This document shows positions 45,080 through 54,582 of a DNA stretch of 64,000 nucleotides, piece by piece. Position 1 is the stretch's first letter. Each line of letters starts with the position of its first letter. The position numbers were made by a program, and so were the translations under genes. Below the pieces are notes generated by a model, which saw only the letters and a list, made by a program, of their open reading frames with translations, searched no databases and was not told where the DNA came from. The stretch is from JAOUEA01 sp963797635 (lineage in GTDB: Bacteria > Actinomycetota > UBA4738 > HRBIN12), in NCBI GenBank assembly GCA_963797635.1, contig CAWCPZ010000010.1, positions 554,378 through 618,377 of the forward strand, in the 5' to 3' direction.

Positions 45080-48000
45080 ATGACCGAGACCCCGGAGGGG
45101 TCGCCCGCAGGTGACCCCCAGGACGTGCTGACGGCGCTCAGGGAGCGCATCGCCTCTGACTCCGGGAACGAGCGGCGCGAGGCGCTGCAGTCGTTCGCCA
45201 AGGCGTTCCTGCGGCGGCTCAGCGACGAGGATCTCCTGGCTGCGGGGCCGGACACGTTGTTCGGCATGGTGTCGTCGGCGTTCGGGTTCGCCGACTCCAA
45301 GGGCACCAACGCCTCGGCGGTGCGGGTGTTCAACCCCACGATCGAGCGTGACGGCTACGAGACGGTCGGTTCGGTGATCGAGACCAGCACCGACGACTCT
45401 CCGTTCCTGGTCGACTCGGTCAACGAAGAGCTCCTGGCTCGCAACCTCGTCGTCAGCCGGTTGCTGCACCCGGTGATCGGCACGATCCGCGATGCGGAGG
45501 GACGCATCGAGCGCGTGCTCTCCGGTCGCGATGCCAGCCACCGTGAGTCGGTGATGCACTTCGAGGTGGACCGGCCGCTGACCGACGACGAGCGCGAGAA
45601 GCTCGCCGCGCGCGTGAAGCAGATCCTGCACGACGTCCGTCTCGTGGTGCGCGACTTCGAGCCCATGCAGGAACGCGTGAAGCACATGATCGAGCTGGCT
45701 CGCGCCGGCGCCGTGCGCTACTCGCCCCAGGAAGTGGGCGAAACGGTCGACTTCCTCGACTGGCTGCTGCAGTACAACTTCGTGTTGCTCGGCTACCGCG
45801 AGTACGAGCTCGTCGAACTCGAGCCCGAGCAGCGGGCGATCCGCGCCGTCCCCGGGAGCGGACTGGGCATCCTCAGCGATGTGCAGCGGTCGGCGTTCGC
45901 GGAACCCACCCGGCTCTCGGCGTTGGATCCGGTGATCCGGCGGCGGATCGAGGACGGCGACCTGCTGGTGTTCTCCAAGACCAACGCGTACTCCTCCGTG
46001 CACCGCCGCGCGCGCATGGACTACATCGGCGTGCGGATCGTGAACCCTCAGGGGGAGATCCTGGGCGAGGCGCGCCTGATCGGGCTGTTCACGTCGAAGG
46101 CGTACATGGAGCCGGCCACCAAGACGCCGCTGCTCCACCACAAGCTGGAACAGATCCTCGAGGTCGAGGACCTGATCCCGGGTTCGCACGACTACAAGGA
46201 GGTCGTCGAACTCTTCGAGTCCTTCCCGAAGGACGAGCTCTTCCAGGCCTCCACCCAGGAGCTGCGCCGGCTGGTGGTCGGACTGCTGCAGTTGGAGAAG
46301 CACGGCGGGATCCGGGTGCTCGTGCGCAAGGACCTGTACGGGCGCAGCGTGTCGGTGGTGGTGGCGCTTCCTCGCGACCGGTTCAATGCCGCGCTGCGCA
46401 AGCGCCTGCAGCAGTTCTTCCTGGAGCGGTTCCAGGGGGTGACGGTCGACTACCACCTCTCGCTCGGGGAGACGGAGTCGGCGCGCATCTTCTTCACGGT
46501 GCACCTGGCGCCGGGCTCACAGATCCCGGAAGTGCCCTACGAGGCGCTGGAGACCGAGGTCGAGAAGCTCGCCCGCAGCTGGGACGACGACCTCAAGGAC
46601 GCGTTGATGGCCCGGATCGGTCCCGAGCGGGGCACGATGCTCGCCGAGAAATACTCGCCACGGTTCCCCAGCTACTACAAGGCCTCCGACGAGTGGGGGC
46701 TCATCGTCGACGACGTGCTGGCGCTCGAAGCGCTCGAGTCCAACCCCGAGGGCTTCCTCGTGGGGATCGGCAACGAGAGCAAGGGCGAACGCCTCACGCG
46801 CGTGAAGCTCTACAAGACCGGCGGCAAGGTGGATCTGTCGGCGTTCATCCCGATCCTGGAAGCGCTGGGCCTGCGGGCCGTGGAGGAGATCCCCACCGCG
46901 GTCCAGGGCGAGGGCAAGGTGTACATCCACGATTTCGGCGTGCTGGACGGACGCGGCGCGGTGCTCGACCTGGGCGCCGAGGCCGACACGGTCGCCGAAA
47001 CGATCGCCGCGGTCTGGCGGGGCGAATGTGAGTCCGACTCGCTGAACCGGCTGGTCACCCTCACCGAGCTCGACTGGCACCAGGTGCAGATCCTGCGCGC
47101 GCTCCGCAAGTACCGCATGCGCGTGTCCTCGCGCTACACCGAGGAGTACCGCAACGACGCCATGGCCGCGCACGGCGAGATCGCCGCCAAGCTCGTGCAT
47201 CTGTTCGAGGCGCGGTTCGATCCCGAACGCGATGCGAGCGAGGAAGCGATCGACGAGGTCCGTCAGGAGATCCACCAGGACCTGCGACAGGTCACCTCGC
47301 TCGACCAGGACAACATCCTGCGCAGTCTGCTGGGCACGGTCGAAGCGATCGTCCGCACGAACGCCTACCTCGTGGACCGGCCCGCGCTGAGCTTCAAGCT
47401 GCGTTCGGCGCGCGTGCCGGAGATGCCGAAGCCCTACCCCTTGTTCGAGATCTTCGTGTACTCACCGCAGATGGAGGGCATCCACCTGCGCGGCGGCATG
47501 GTGGCGCGCGGCGGGATCCGCTGGTCGGACCGCAAGGAGGACTACCGCACCGAGGTCCTCGGCCTGATGAAGGCCCAGAAGGTGAAGAACGCGATCATCG
47601 TGCCCGACGGTTCCAAGGGCGGCTTCATCCTGAAGCGGGCCACGGCCACGCCCGACGAGCTCCGTGCGGAGGTCTCGACGCAGTACGTCACGTTGATGCG
47701 CGGGTTGCTCGACATCACCGACAACCGCGTCGACGGCGAGGTGGTGCACCCGGCGGGGGTCCGCATCCACGATGCCCCCGACCCGTACCTGGTGGTGGCG
47801 GCCGACAAAGGCACCGCCACCTTCAGCGACACCGCGAACGCGATCAGCGAGGAGTACGGGTTCTGGCTCGGGGACGCGTTCGCCTCGGGCGGCTCGCACG
47901 GCTACGACCACAAGGAGCTGGGGATCACGGCCCGCGGCGCGTGGGAGTCGGTGAAGCGCCATTTCCGCGAGGTGGGGATCGACGTCATGGCCCAGCCGTT

Positions 48001-49897
48001 CACGGTGGTGGGGATCGGCGACATGTCGGGCGACGTGTTCGGCAACGGGATGCTCTACACGGCGCAGATCCAGCTCGTGTGCGCGTTCGATCACCGGCAC
48101 GTGTTCATCGATCCCACGCCCGATCCCGCCGTCTCGTTCGCGGAGCGGCAGCGCCTCTTCGCGATCCCTCGGTCCTCGTGGGCCGACTACGACGCGTCGC
48201 TCTTGAGCGAGGGCGGAGCGATCGTCGACCGGTCGACGAAGAGCGTGACGTTGTCGCCGCAGGCACGTGCGGCGCTCGGCATCCCCGACGACGCTCCCGA
48301 GGAGATGTCCACCAACGAGGTGATCCATCGGGCGCTGCAGGCCCCGGTCGATCTGCTCTGGAACGGTGGCATCGGCACCTACGTCAAGGCCGACGGCGAG
48401 GGCCACACCGAGGTGGGCGACCGCGCGAACGACCCGGTTCGCGTCAACGGCAACCAGGTGCGGGCGCGCATCGTGGGCGAGGGCGGGAACCTCGGCTTCA
48501 CCCAGCGAGGCCGGGTGGAGTACGCGAAGCAGGGCGGTCGCATCAACACCGACTTCATCGACAACTCGGCGGGCGTCGACACCTCCGACCACGAGGTGAA
48601 CATCAAGGTCCTGCTGGACCTCGCCGTGCAGCGCGGTGAGCTCTCGATCGACGAGCGCAACGTGCTGTTGCAGGCGTGCGCGCAGGACGTCGTGGCCCAC
48701 GTGCTCTACGACAACTACCTGCAGGCCCAGATCCTGTCCCAGGAGATGGAGTTCAGCGTCCAGCGGATCGAGAGCTACGAGGATCTGATGCAGCAGCTCG
48801 AGGCCGAGGACGAGTTGGAGCGCGAGGTCGAGTTCCTGCCCTCGCCCGACACCATGGGAGAACGACGGGGGGCGGGCGAAGGGCTGGTGCGTCCCGAACT
48901 CGCGGTGCTGCTCGCGTACGCGAAGCGCTCGATCGCCGCGGCGCTGCTGGACTCGGAGTTCCCCGACTCGCCCTACCTGTTCCAGGATCTGCAGTCCTAC
49001 TTCCCGCCGGCGGTGGTGGAGCGCTACGGCCACCTGATCGAGGACCATCCGCTGAAGCGCGAGCTCGTGGCGACGATCGCCTCGAACGATGTCGTCAACG
49101 CCCAAGGGATCACGTTCGTCTCGCGGATGGTGACCGAGACGGGCGCCAGCCCGGCCGACGTGGTGAAGGCGTTCCGGATCGCGCGGGACGTGACGGGCTC
49201 GATCGAACGGTGGGCCGACATCGAGGCGCTCGACGGCCAGATCGACCCGGAACTGCAGGGCGAGCTGCTGAACGGTGTGGACTGGCTGGTGGAGACCACC
49301 TCGCGCTGGTACCTGGTGCGAGCCGAGGGGCAGCGGATGAGCGAGGCGGTGGACCAGGCGCGGGATTCGTTCGCGGAGCTGAGCGACGTGATCGACCAGA
49401 TCGGGCCGGAAGCCTGGCGAGAGGAGCACGAGCACGAGGCGCGCCGGCTGGTCGCCGAAGGGGTGCCGCCCGTGCTGGCTCGACGCCATGCCTTCCAGGC
49501 CGAACTCGTGCACGGCCCCGACATCATCGCGGTGGCGCACGCGACGGGTCGTTCCGTGCTCGAGGTGGCGCGAGGGTTCTTCCTGCTGGGGGAGCGGCTC
49601 GAGATCGACTGGCTGGAATCGCAACTGGAGACGATGTCGGTGGGCACGCGCTGGCAGCGGTGGGCGCAGCAGTCGATGGAGGACGACCTGTTCAACCTGC
49701 GTCGTCAGCTGGCGGAGGTGGCGCTGGCCGAGTGCGGGCCGTTGCCGATCGACGAGGCCGTGGAGAAGTTCCTGGAATCGCGGGCGGAGCCGTTGGGCCG
49801 GCTGCAGCGGTTCATGCGGGGGTTGGCGGTCGACGGGATGAGCGACCTGGCGCAGCTGACGGTGGCGTTGCGGCAGATCCGGGCGCTGGTCGGCTGA
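45080..49897 (+). CDS. gdh: NAD-dependent glutamate dehydrogenase, large (L_180) class
   Basis: 1605 aa. Full-length GDH-180 type enzyme, interconverting glutamate and 2-oxoglutarate plus ammonia with NAD. The N-terminal ACT-like regulatory region has DDSPFLVDSVNEELLARNL; the catalytic core includes GGMVARGGIRWSDRKEDYRT, VPDGSKGGFILKRA (catalytic Lys area) and FASGGSHGYDHKELGITARG; the C-terminal region includes GEGGNLGFTQRGRVEYA and FIDNSAGVDTSDHEVNIKVL. An in-frame GTG at 45071 would add three residues. The intact 4.8-kb frame contrasts with the many broken frames elsewhere. In mycobacteria and Streptomyces this enzyme is controlled by nitrogen status and phosphorylation-dependent GarA-type partners; no such gene is adjacent. 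Confidence 0.95.
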   Translation: MTETPEGSPAGDPQDVLTALRERIASDSGNERREALQSFAKAFLRRLSDEDLLAAGPDTLFGMVSSAFGFADSKGTNASAVRVFNPTIERDGYETVGSVIETSTDDSPFLVDSVNEELLARNLVVSRLLHPVIGTIRDAEGRIERVLSGRDASHRESVMHFEVDRPLTDDEREKLAARVKQILHDVRLVVRDFEPMQERVKHMIELARAGAVRYSPQEVGETVDFLDWLLQYNFVLLGYREYELVELEPEQRAIRAVPGSGLGILSDVQRSAFAEPTRLSALDPVIRRRIEDGDLLVFSKTNAYSSVHRRARMDYIGVRIVNPQGEILGEARLIGLFTSKAYMEPATKTPLLHHKLEQILEVEDLIPGSHDYKEVVELFESFPKDELFQASTQELRRLVVGLLQLEKHGGIRVLVRKDLYGRSVSVVVALPRDRFNAALRKRLQQFFLERFQGVTVDYHLSLGETESARIFFTVHLAPGSQIPEVPYEALETEVEKLARSWDDDLKDALMARIGPERGTMLAEKYSPRFPSYYKASDEWGLIVDDVLALEALESNPEGFLVGIGNESKGERLTRVKLYKTGGKVDLSAFIPILEALGLRAVEEIPTAVQGEGKVYIHDFGVLDGRGAVLDLGAEADTVAETIAAVWRGECESDSLNRLVTLTELDWHQVQILRALRKYRMRVSSRYTEEYRNDAMAAHGEIAAKLVHLFEARFDPERDASEEAIDEVRQEIHQDLRQVTSLDQDNILRSLLGTVEAIVRTNAYLVDRPALSFKLRSARVPEMPKPYPLFEIFVYSPQMEGIHLRGGMVARGGIRWSDRKEDYRTEVLGLMKAQKVKNAIIVPDGSKGGFILKRATATPDELRAEVSTQYVTLMRGLLDITDNRVDGEVVHPAGVRIHDAPDPYLVVAADKGTATFSDTANAISEEYGFWLGDAFASGGSHGYDHKELGITARGAWESVKRHFREVGIDVMAQPFTVVGIGDMSGDVFGNGMLYTAQIQLVCAFDHRHVFIDPTPDPAVSFAERQRLFAIPRSSWADYDASLLSEGGAIVDRSTKSVTLSPQARAALGIPDDAPEEMSTNEVIHRALQAPVDLLWNGGIGTYVKADGEGHTEVGDRANDPVRVNGNQVRARIVGEGGNLGFTQRGRVEYAKQGGRINTDFIDNSAGVDTSDHEVNIKVLLDLAVQRGELSIDERNVLLQACAQDVVAHVLYDNYLQAQILSQEMEFSVQRIESYEDLMQQLEAEDELEREVEFLPSPDTMGERRGAGEGLVRPELAVLLAYAKRSIAAALLDSEFPDSPYLFQDLQSYFPPAVVERYGHLIEDHPLKRELVATIASNDVVNAQGITFVSRMVTETGASPADVVKAFRIARDVTGSIERWADIEALDGQIDPELQGELLNGVDWLVETTSRWYLVRAEGQRMSEAVDQARDSFAELSDVIDQIGPEAWREEHEHEARRLVAEGVPPVLARRHAFQAELVHGPDIIAVAHATGRSVLEVARGFFLLGERLEIDWLESQLETMSVGTRWQRWAQQSMEDDLFNLRRQLAEVALAECGPLPIDEAVEKFLESRAEPLGRLQRFMRGLAVDGMSDLAQLTVALRQIRALVG

Positions 49898-49914
49898 GCC
49901 GGCTCGGCTGACCC

Positions 49915-50001
49915 CGCTCGGCGAAGGCCGAGCCGCCTTCGCCCCGACCTGACCGGCTCTGAGCCGGCGATGTCAGCGGGGCGGCGTATCGTTCGCCGCC
50001 C
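49915..50001. repeat. cluster of inverted repeats between gdh and the XRE gene
   Basis: Three hairpins are visible: GCTCGGC-GAAG-GCCGAGC (about 49915-49935), CCGGCTC/GAGCCGG (about 49953-49967), and GGGCGGCG (49979-49986)/CGCCGCCC (49994-50001) with a 7-base loop. None has a U-tract. The first two may terminate gdh transcription in a GC-rich fashion. The third ends one base before the XRE ATG at 50003 and could be an operator or a translation-blocking hairpin. Confidence 0.45.
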
Positions 50002-50002
50002 G

Positions 50003-50782
50003 ATGCGTGAGCTTGAACCACCCGTCGACCGCGCCACCACCGAGCGCGACACCAATTCTGCGATGAGCGCGGCTGATGAGCCCGTCGAGCGCGACACCAC
50101 TTCCGCGATGGACCGGGCGGAAGGGGCTGTGGAGTCTTCTCGTACGCCGGTTCCGGTATCGGGGACGCCGCGGACGCCTCGGGATGGGCTTCCTGACTAC
50201 GTCGCGTTGATCACCGCGGAGATCGAGGCGATCGAAGCCCGTCGCGCAGCCGCGGCACGGATATCAGAAGCGGTATCCCCAGGGACTCCTCGACCCTTCG
50301 GCGCCGGTCCATCCCAGAAGCGATATGCCACCGCATCCTCCCTGGGCGTCGGGGAACTGCTGCTCACGGCCCGGGAGCTCACCGGGCTCACGCAGTCGCA
50401 ACTCGCGGCGCGCGCTTCCACCTCGCAGTCGGCGATCTCGTCCATGGAGACCGGGAACCGGCTCCCATCGGTTCGCACGTTGATGAGGATCGCCGAGGCC
50501 GCAGGGTTCGAGCTCGTGGTCGGGCTTCGTGTGCCAGAAGCCCACAACCCGACCGTGCTCGGCGCTCTGATCGTGGATCCGGAGGACGATCTGGCCGACT
50601 TCGTGCCGATCACGACGCCGTCGGCGTTGGACCGCCTGCCGGCAACGACGACTAGCCGCCGACCTAGCCGCCGTAGAAGTCCAGCGTCACCCAGATGCGA
50701 TCCCGAGCACGAACCACGCCCACGCCGATGTGTCGGAAGCGGCTGCTCAGGATGTTGGCGCGGTGGGGGGCGCTCCGCATGA
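50003..50782 (+). CDS. XRE-family helix-turn-helix regulator
   Basis: The helix-turn-helix lies at LLTARELTGLTQSQLAARAS then SQSAISSMETGNRLPSVRTL, a standard Cro/C1-type domain, preceded by about 100 residues of low-complexity Arg/Thr/Pro sequence with an internal duplication (ERDTNSAM / ERDTTSAM, about 45 bp apart). The start at 50003 (MRELEPP) follows the hairpin; 49970 is also possible. The frame is open to 50782, overlapping 119 bases of the convergent CAP gene with an Arg-rich tail; a TAG in the adjacent frame near 50655 suggests a one-base error and a true end there. Target genes unknown. Confidence 0.65.
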   Translation: MRELEPPVDRATTERDTNSAMSAADEPVERDTTSAMDRAEGAVESSRTPVPVSGTPRTPRDGLPDYVALITAEIEAIEARRAAAARISEAVSPGTPRPFGAGPSQKRYATASSLGVGELLLTARELTGLTQSQLAARASTSQSAISSMETGNRLPSVRTLMRIAEAAGFELVVGLRVPEAHNPTVLGALIVDPEDDLADFVPITTPSALDRLPATTTSRRPSRRRSPASPRCDPEHEPRPRRCVGSGCSGCWRGGGRSA

Positions 50783-51122
50783 ACAGGACCTCCATGCGCT
50801 TCAGCGTCCCGGCCATGCCCACGTTCTCGCCCCAGGCCGACGGCCTGTAGCGCCGAACGAGCGACCAGAGGTCGGTGGTGTGGTAGACGCTGTTGCGCTC
50901 GGCCATGCGCTTCGAGTGCCGCCAGGCCTTCTTCGACAGCGTCGCGTTCAGATCGAGGGCCCGAAGGTCGTGATGGCGACGCGATCCGTTCACCAGCTGG
51001 AACATCGTGGACCGCAGGGCCCGAGCCTTGGGGCTGGTGGGTCCGGCTGACGCTACGGGCCCTGAGGAGACGACCACCGCGAACGCGGTGAGGACGATGA
51101 TGGCGCGTGAGAGATTCCGCAT
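50664..51122 (-). CDS. secreted CAP-domain (SCP/PR-1) protein
   Basis: 152 aa. Signal peptide AIIVLTAFAVVVSSGPVASA. CAP signature elements: QLVNGSRRHHDLRALDLN, WRHSKRMAERNSVYHT (HS...M...H), AWGENVGMAGT (GEN) and RSAPHRANILSSRFRHIGVG (HRxNIL...VGV). This is the minimal YkwD-type CAP domain. Such proteins act outside the cell; their function in bacteria is not established. A 156-bp upstream region has no recognised riboswitch. Confidence 0.9.
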   Translation of the reverse strand: MRNLSRAIIVLTAFAVVVSSGPVASAGPTSPKARALRSTMFQLVNGSRRHHDLRALDLNATLSKKAWRHSKRMAERNSVYHTTDLWSLVRRYRPSAWGENVGMAGTLKRMEVLFMRSAPHRANILSSRFRHIGVGVVRARDRIWVTLDFYGG

Positions 51123-51278
51123 ATGTATGGGTATCGACCCTAGCGAGCCATCCCTGAGGCGTCACGCATCTGCCGTAGGCCCATGAGGAAACGGTTTCGT
51201 GAGGTCATCTGGGGGGCAGAGGGCCTCGCCGACCGTTAAATCTAGGCTAAGGACCGGATCGTCGGCCTCTCCGCGCCA

Positions 51279-52151
51279 CTAAGAGGCGGTCCATACCGCT
51301 ACACCGTCTGCACCCGAACGGATGTGGCCGAACGAGTCGGTGAAGTGGGTCGGGGCGATCGTGGTTCCTGGATGCGACAGCGCCTCGGCCAGCAGGGCCC
51401 GACGGGTCATGGCGGCGTCCGCCGGGACGTCGTCGCTGCCCGACGGCCAGTCGGGGTGGCCCACCTGGAGCGGATGGTTGAACGCGTCGGCCGAGATGAT
51501 CGCGCGCCGGTCCCCCGAGTGGATCCTGACCACCTGATGGCCGGGCGTATGACCGGGGGCGAGGTGCGCCTCGAGCCCCTCCGCCAGACGCTGATCGCCC
51601 TCGATCACGTCCAGGACCCCCGCCGCTTCCAACGGCCGAAGCAGCAGCGACTCGATCACGCGGTCCTCCTCATCGGTGCGGGCGAGCTCCCGCTGCCACT
51701 CGCGGTCGGCCGCCTGCAGGACGTACCGGGCGTTCGGGAAGGCCGGCGTGGGGACCTGTTGGTCGTCGAACGCCACGGTTCCGCCGATGTGGTCGTCGTG
51801 CACATGGGTCAGGAGCACGGTGTCGATCGCGTCCGGTGCCGTCCCGGTCTCGCGGAGGGCATCGAGCAACGTCCCGGGCACGCCGAACCACTCGACCCCG
51901 GGGGCGCCGCTCCGCCCGATCCCCGTGTCGACGAGCAGGACACCGGCCGGGTGGCGCACCAGCCAGGCGCGGACCCGCAACCGGTGGGAACCATCGGGGC
52001 CGTAGATCCCCGGTTCGAGGTCGCGGTGGGCCATCAGGCGCTCGACGGGGATGTCGGGGTAGGCCTCGGCGATCGGCGAACCCAGATCCTGGTCGCCGTC
52101 GATCAGGGCGAGGACCTCGATGTGGCCGACCTGCAACGTATCGAACGCCAT
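51279..52151 (-). CDS. metallo-beta-lactamase-fold hydrolase
   Basis: 290 aa. The zinc motif THVHDDH (His116, His118, Asp120, His121) is followed by GHTPGHQ and a further His in PTHF. The N-terminal YGPDGSHRLRVRAWLVRHPA resembles N-acyl-homoserine-lactonase-like MBL proteins, but no lactonase-specific residue can be asserted. The gene downstream (Cys-rich, 52156) is 4 bp upstream in transcription order, so the two are one transcript. Confidence 0.85.
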   Translation of the reverse strand: MAFDTLQVGHIEVLALIDGDQDLGSPIAEAYPDIPVERLMAHRDLEPGIYGPDGSHRLRVRAWLVRHPAGVLLVDTGIGRSGAPGVEWFGVPGTLLDALRETGTAPDAIDTVLLTHVHDDHIGGTVAFDDQQVPTPAFPNARYVLQAADREWQRELARTDEEDRVIESLLLRPLEAAGVLDVIEGDQRLAEGLEAHLAPGHTPGHQVVRIHSGDRRAIISADAFNHPLQVGHPDWPSGSDDVPADAAMTRRALLAEALSHPGTTIAPTHFTDSFGHIRSGADGVAVWTAS

Positions 52152-52155
52152 GTCG

Positions 52156-52431
52156 CTACGGGACCCGGATGACGAGGTCCTTGTTCACGCACAGCGAACA
52201 GCGGTCACCGGCGTTGTAGACGCTGAGCTTGGTCTCGCATCCCTGCCCGGCGCAGATCCTTCCCGCCGGCATCACGCCGCGCCGCTTCGCGCGGGGTCGC
52301 ATGCCTTCGCGGCGCAGGCGAACGCACGGGGGGCACCAACGGCTCTTGCCGAACTCGCCGCACGGGCGCAGGTCGTGGCACATCGGGCACTCCCGATAGC
52401 CACGGCAGGGGCATTCGACGTAGTCGGCCAT
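52156..52431 (-). CDS. small Cys-rich zinc-ribbon-like protein
   Basis: 91 aa with ten cysteines: CPCRGYRECPMCHDLRPC at residues 8-25, WCPPC near 32-36, CAGQGC near 60-65 and CSLC near 78-81. These can form two or more zinc ribbons. Basic segments (RLRREGMRPRAKRRG) suggest nucleic-acid or ribosome binding. No family recognised. It is co-transcribed with the MBL gene and divergent from arfB, 72 bp away. Confidence 0.65.
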   Translation of the reverse strand: MADYVECPCRGYRECPMCHDLRPCGEFGKSRWCPPCVRLRREGMRPRAKRRGVMPAGRICAGQGCETKLSVYNAGDRCSLCVNKDLVIRVP

Positions 52432-52503
52432 CCCTTCCAGGGTACGCCTCGGACCGCGATCATCATCGCGGTTCCGCAGGTCGTGGGCCCGCATACTGAT
52501 GCG

Positions 52504-52932
52504 ATGGTGGGAGAGCCGCTCCGCGTCACGCGCTCGGTCGTCGTTCCCGACAAGGAGCTGCGGTGGCGGTTCAGCCGTTCGTCGGGACCGGGCGGGCAGT
52601 CGGTCAACACCGCGGACTCGCGCGTCGAGCTCAGCCTGGACGTGTCGACCACGACGGCCCTTGGGCCCGTGCTTCGCCCTCGTGCCATGGAGCGGCTGCG
52701 GGACCGGCTGGTCGACGGGGTGCTCACCGTGACGGCATCCGAACATCGCTCGCAGTTCCGCAATCGTGAGGCGGCGCGGGAACGGATGGCGTCGATCCTC
52801 GCCGACGCGGTGGCCCCACCACCGAAGCAGCGCCGCCCCACGAAGCCGAGCCGGGGGGCGGTCGAACGTCGGATCGCCGAGAAGAAGCGCCGAGCGCAGA
52901 CGAAACGCCTCCGGCGCTCGGACGACGATTGA
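52504..52932 (+). CDS. arfB: alternative ribosome-rescue peptidyl-tRNA hydrolase (ArfB/ICT1-like)
   Basis: 142 aa. Class I release-factor catalytic domain without codon-recognition domains: SRSSGPGGQSVNTADSRVEL contains the GGQ motif (residues 30-32). The basic C-terminal tail (KKRRAQTKRLRRSDDD) inserts in the mRNA channel of stalled ribosomes in this family. It hydrolyses peptidyl-tRNA on non-stop ribosomes. The start at 52504 gives the normal short N-terminus; the longer upstream frame is not used. Confidence 0.92.
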   Translation: MVGEPLRVTRSVVVPDKELRWRFSRSSGPGGQSVNTADSRVELSLDVSTTTALGPVLRPRAMERLRDRLVDGVLTVTASEHRSQFRNREAARERMASILADAVAPPPKQRRPTKPSRGAVERRIAEKKRRAQTKRLRRSDDD

Positions 52933-52945
52933 GCTCAGGAGCGGG

Positions 52946-54488
52946 TCAGGGCGCCGGGTAATCCGGCGGCAGCGGGGAGCACATCGGCGGTTTGCCGTTC
53001 AGCCCGGTGAACAACCGGCTCCAGAGCGTGTTCCGCAGGGCCTGGTTCGCCGGGGTCGATCTGGCCTCCCGGCGGGCGCAGCAGGTTCTGGAGTTCGAAG
53101 GGATCGGCCACGAGGTCGTAGAGCTCTTCCTCACCCGTGGTCAGCCTCGCGAAGACGTGGGTGGCGGTCCTGATGGCGCAATAGGTCGGCACGTAGCGGG
53201 AGTCACCGGAGGTGGCGGGGGGATCGGCGTGCTCCACCAGGAAGCTCGTCCTCCACGACGTGGCCGAGCCGTCCAACAGGGGCAGCAGGCTCGTGCCCTC
53301 CTGCGGGACGCCGGGCGTCACGTTCGCGGCGTCGGCGAACGTGGCCGCGAGATCGACGTCCAAGGCGAACCGCGCATCCTCGGTCCCCGGCGAGGCCACG
53401 CCGGGATACCGGATCACCATCGGCACCCGGATCGACTCCTCGTAGAAGGCCTTCTTGTACTGCAACCGGTGCTCGCCACGGAGGAGTCCGTTGTCCGACG
53501 TGTAGATGATCAGCGTGTTGTCGAGCCGCCCGGTTTGCTGCAGCGCATCGACGATCTTGGCGACCGCGTCATCGACGGCGAGGAGGGTTCGGCAGATCTT
53601 GACCCAACTCGAGGCCATGGTGGACAGGCTCAGGTTGCCCTTGCGCTGGATCCAGGCCGGCTTGTCGCTGACGTCGGTCTCGTTGACCGACGGGGGCGGC
53701 CCCACGTGTCCGTCGACGTAGCCGGTGTTGACCGCCCCCGTGCACCGTGGGTCGGTTGCGTGCCTCGGGGCGGGGGTGGGTGGCGTGTGCGGAGCGGTCG
53801 GCGCGAAGTACAGGAAGAGCGGGGTGCTCGCGCCGGTGTTCCGGATGAAGTCGGAGGCGCGCGTGGCCAGGACGTCCGTCGAGTAGTCCGTCGGTGCGCT
53901 CCCGAACGTGGTCGTGACCCCGTTCGTGTTGAGCTTGTAGTTGTAGTACTGGTTCTGCTCCGTCGTTCCGACGAAGGCGTTCCACACGTCCCACCCCGGA
54001 GGTTTCGACGAGGTCGCCGTGTAGGCGTTCAGGTACTTGCCGACCAACGCGGTTCGGTATCCCGCCCCTCGGAGCCAGGTCGCGATGGTCGACTTCTGCA
54101 AACCCAGTTGGTTGAACACGACCGCGCCTCCGTACGGCTTGCGGATGCCGTAGATCCTCGTGGTGTGGGCGTACTGCCCACGCAGGATCGTGGCGCGGGC
54201 GGGGCAGCAGAGCGGATCCACCACGAAGGCGTTCGAGAAGGAGACGCCTTCATCGACCAGGCGGGCCTGGACCGTCGGCATCCGTGAGAGCTGATCGACC
54301 CGTTGGTCGTCGGCCAGGATGAGGACGATGTTCGGCGGTCCGCCGCCTCGCTCGTGGGGCGTCGCGGGCGCCTCGTTCGATCCGGCGACAACGGGAGCGG
54401 ACACCGAAAGGGCCATCGCGGCCACGGTGAGCAGCAGGATCCCGCCTGCGGAGCGTGCTCGACCTCGGGGGTTGCGCCTTCTAGGCAT
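52946..54488 (-). CDS. secreted sulfatase (arylsulfatase type, frameshift near the end)
   Basis: About 514 aa. A signal peptide or anchor (GGILLLTVAAMALSVSAPVV) follows an Arg-rich start. Metal-binding NIVLILADDQR, the formylglycine site Cys94 in CCPAR (C-x-P-x-R), KYLNAY, TSDNGLLRGEHR and YKKAFYEESIRVP are typical of type I sulfatases. The cysteine form needs a formylglycine-generating enzyme, which is not in the window. The frame changes near 53050; the second frame ends NQALRNTLWSRLFTGLN...PDYPAP at 52946. Substrate unknown. Start 54488 chosen for the signal peptide; 54521 is the alternative. Confidence 0.87.
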
Positions 54489-54582
54489 GTCGCCTTCTTC
54501 GGAGGGTACGCCCTGTCTCAAGGACGCTTCAGGGGGGTTCTATCACGACGCACCATTTTTTGCGATGGGCGCGGGGCGCCAC

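Noticed and set aside
47462..49624. 720-aa antisense frame over gdh
   Set aside because: Composition typical of shadows; gdh is intact and conserved throughout.
50147..50162. Match to the ilvD-region box inside the XRE gene as a long-range repeat family
   Set aside because: A single 15-16 base match between two sites in 64 kb of high-GC DNA is expected by chance; kept only as a note under the local cluster.
51123..51278. Possible c-di-AMP (ydaO) riboswitch before the CAP-domain gene
   Set aside because: Cell-wall genes often carry one, but the conserved core sequences are not present.
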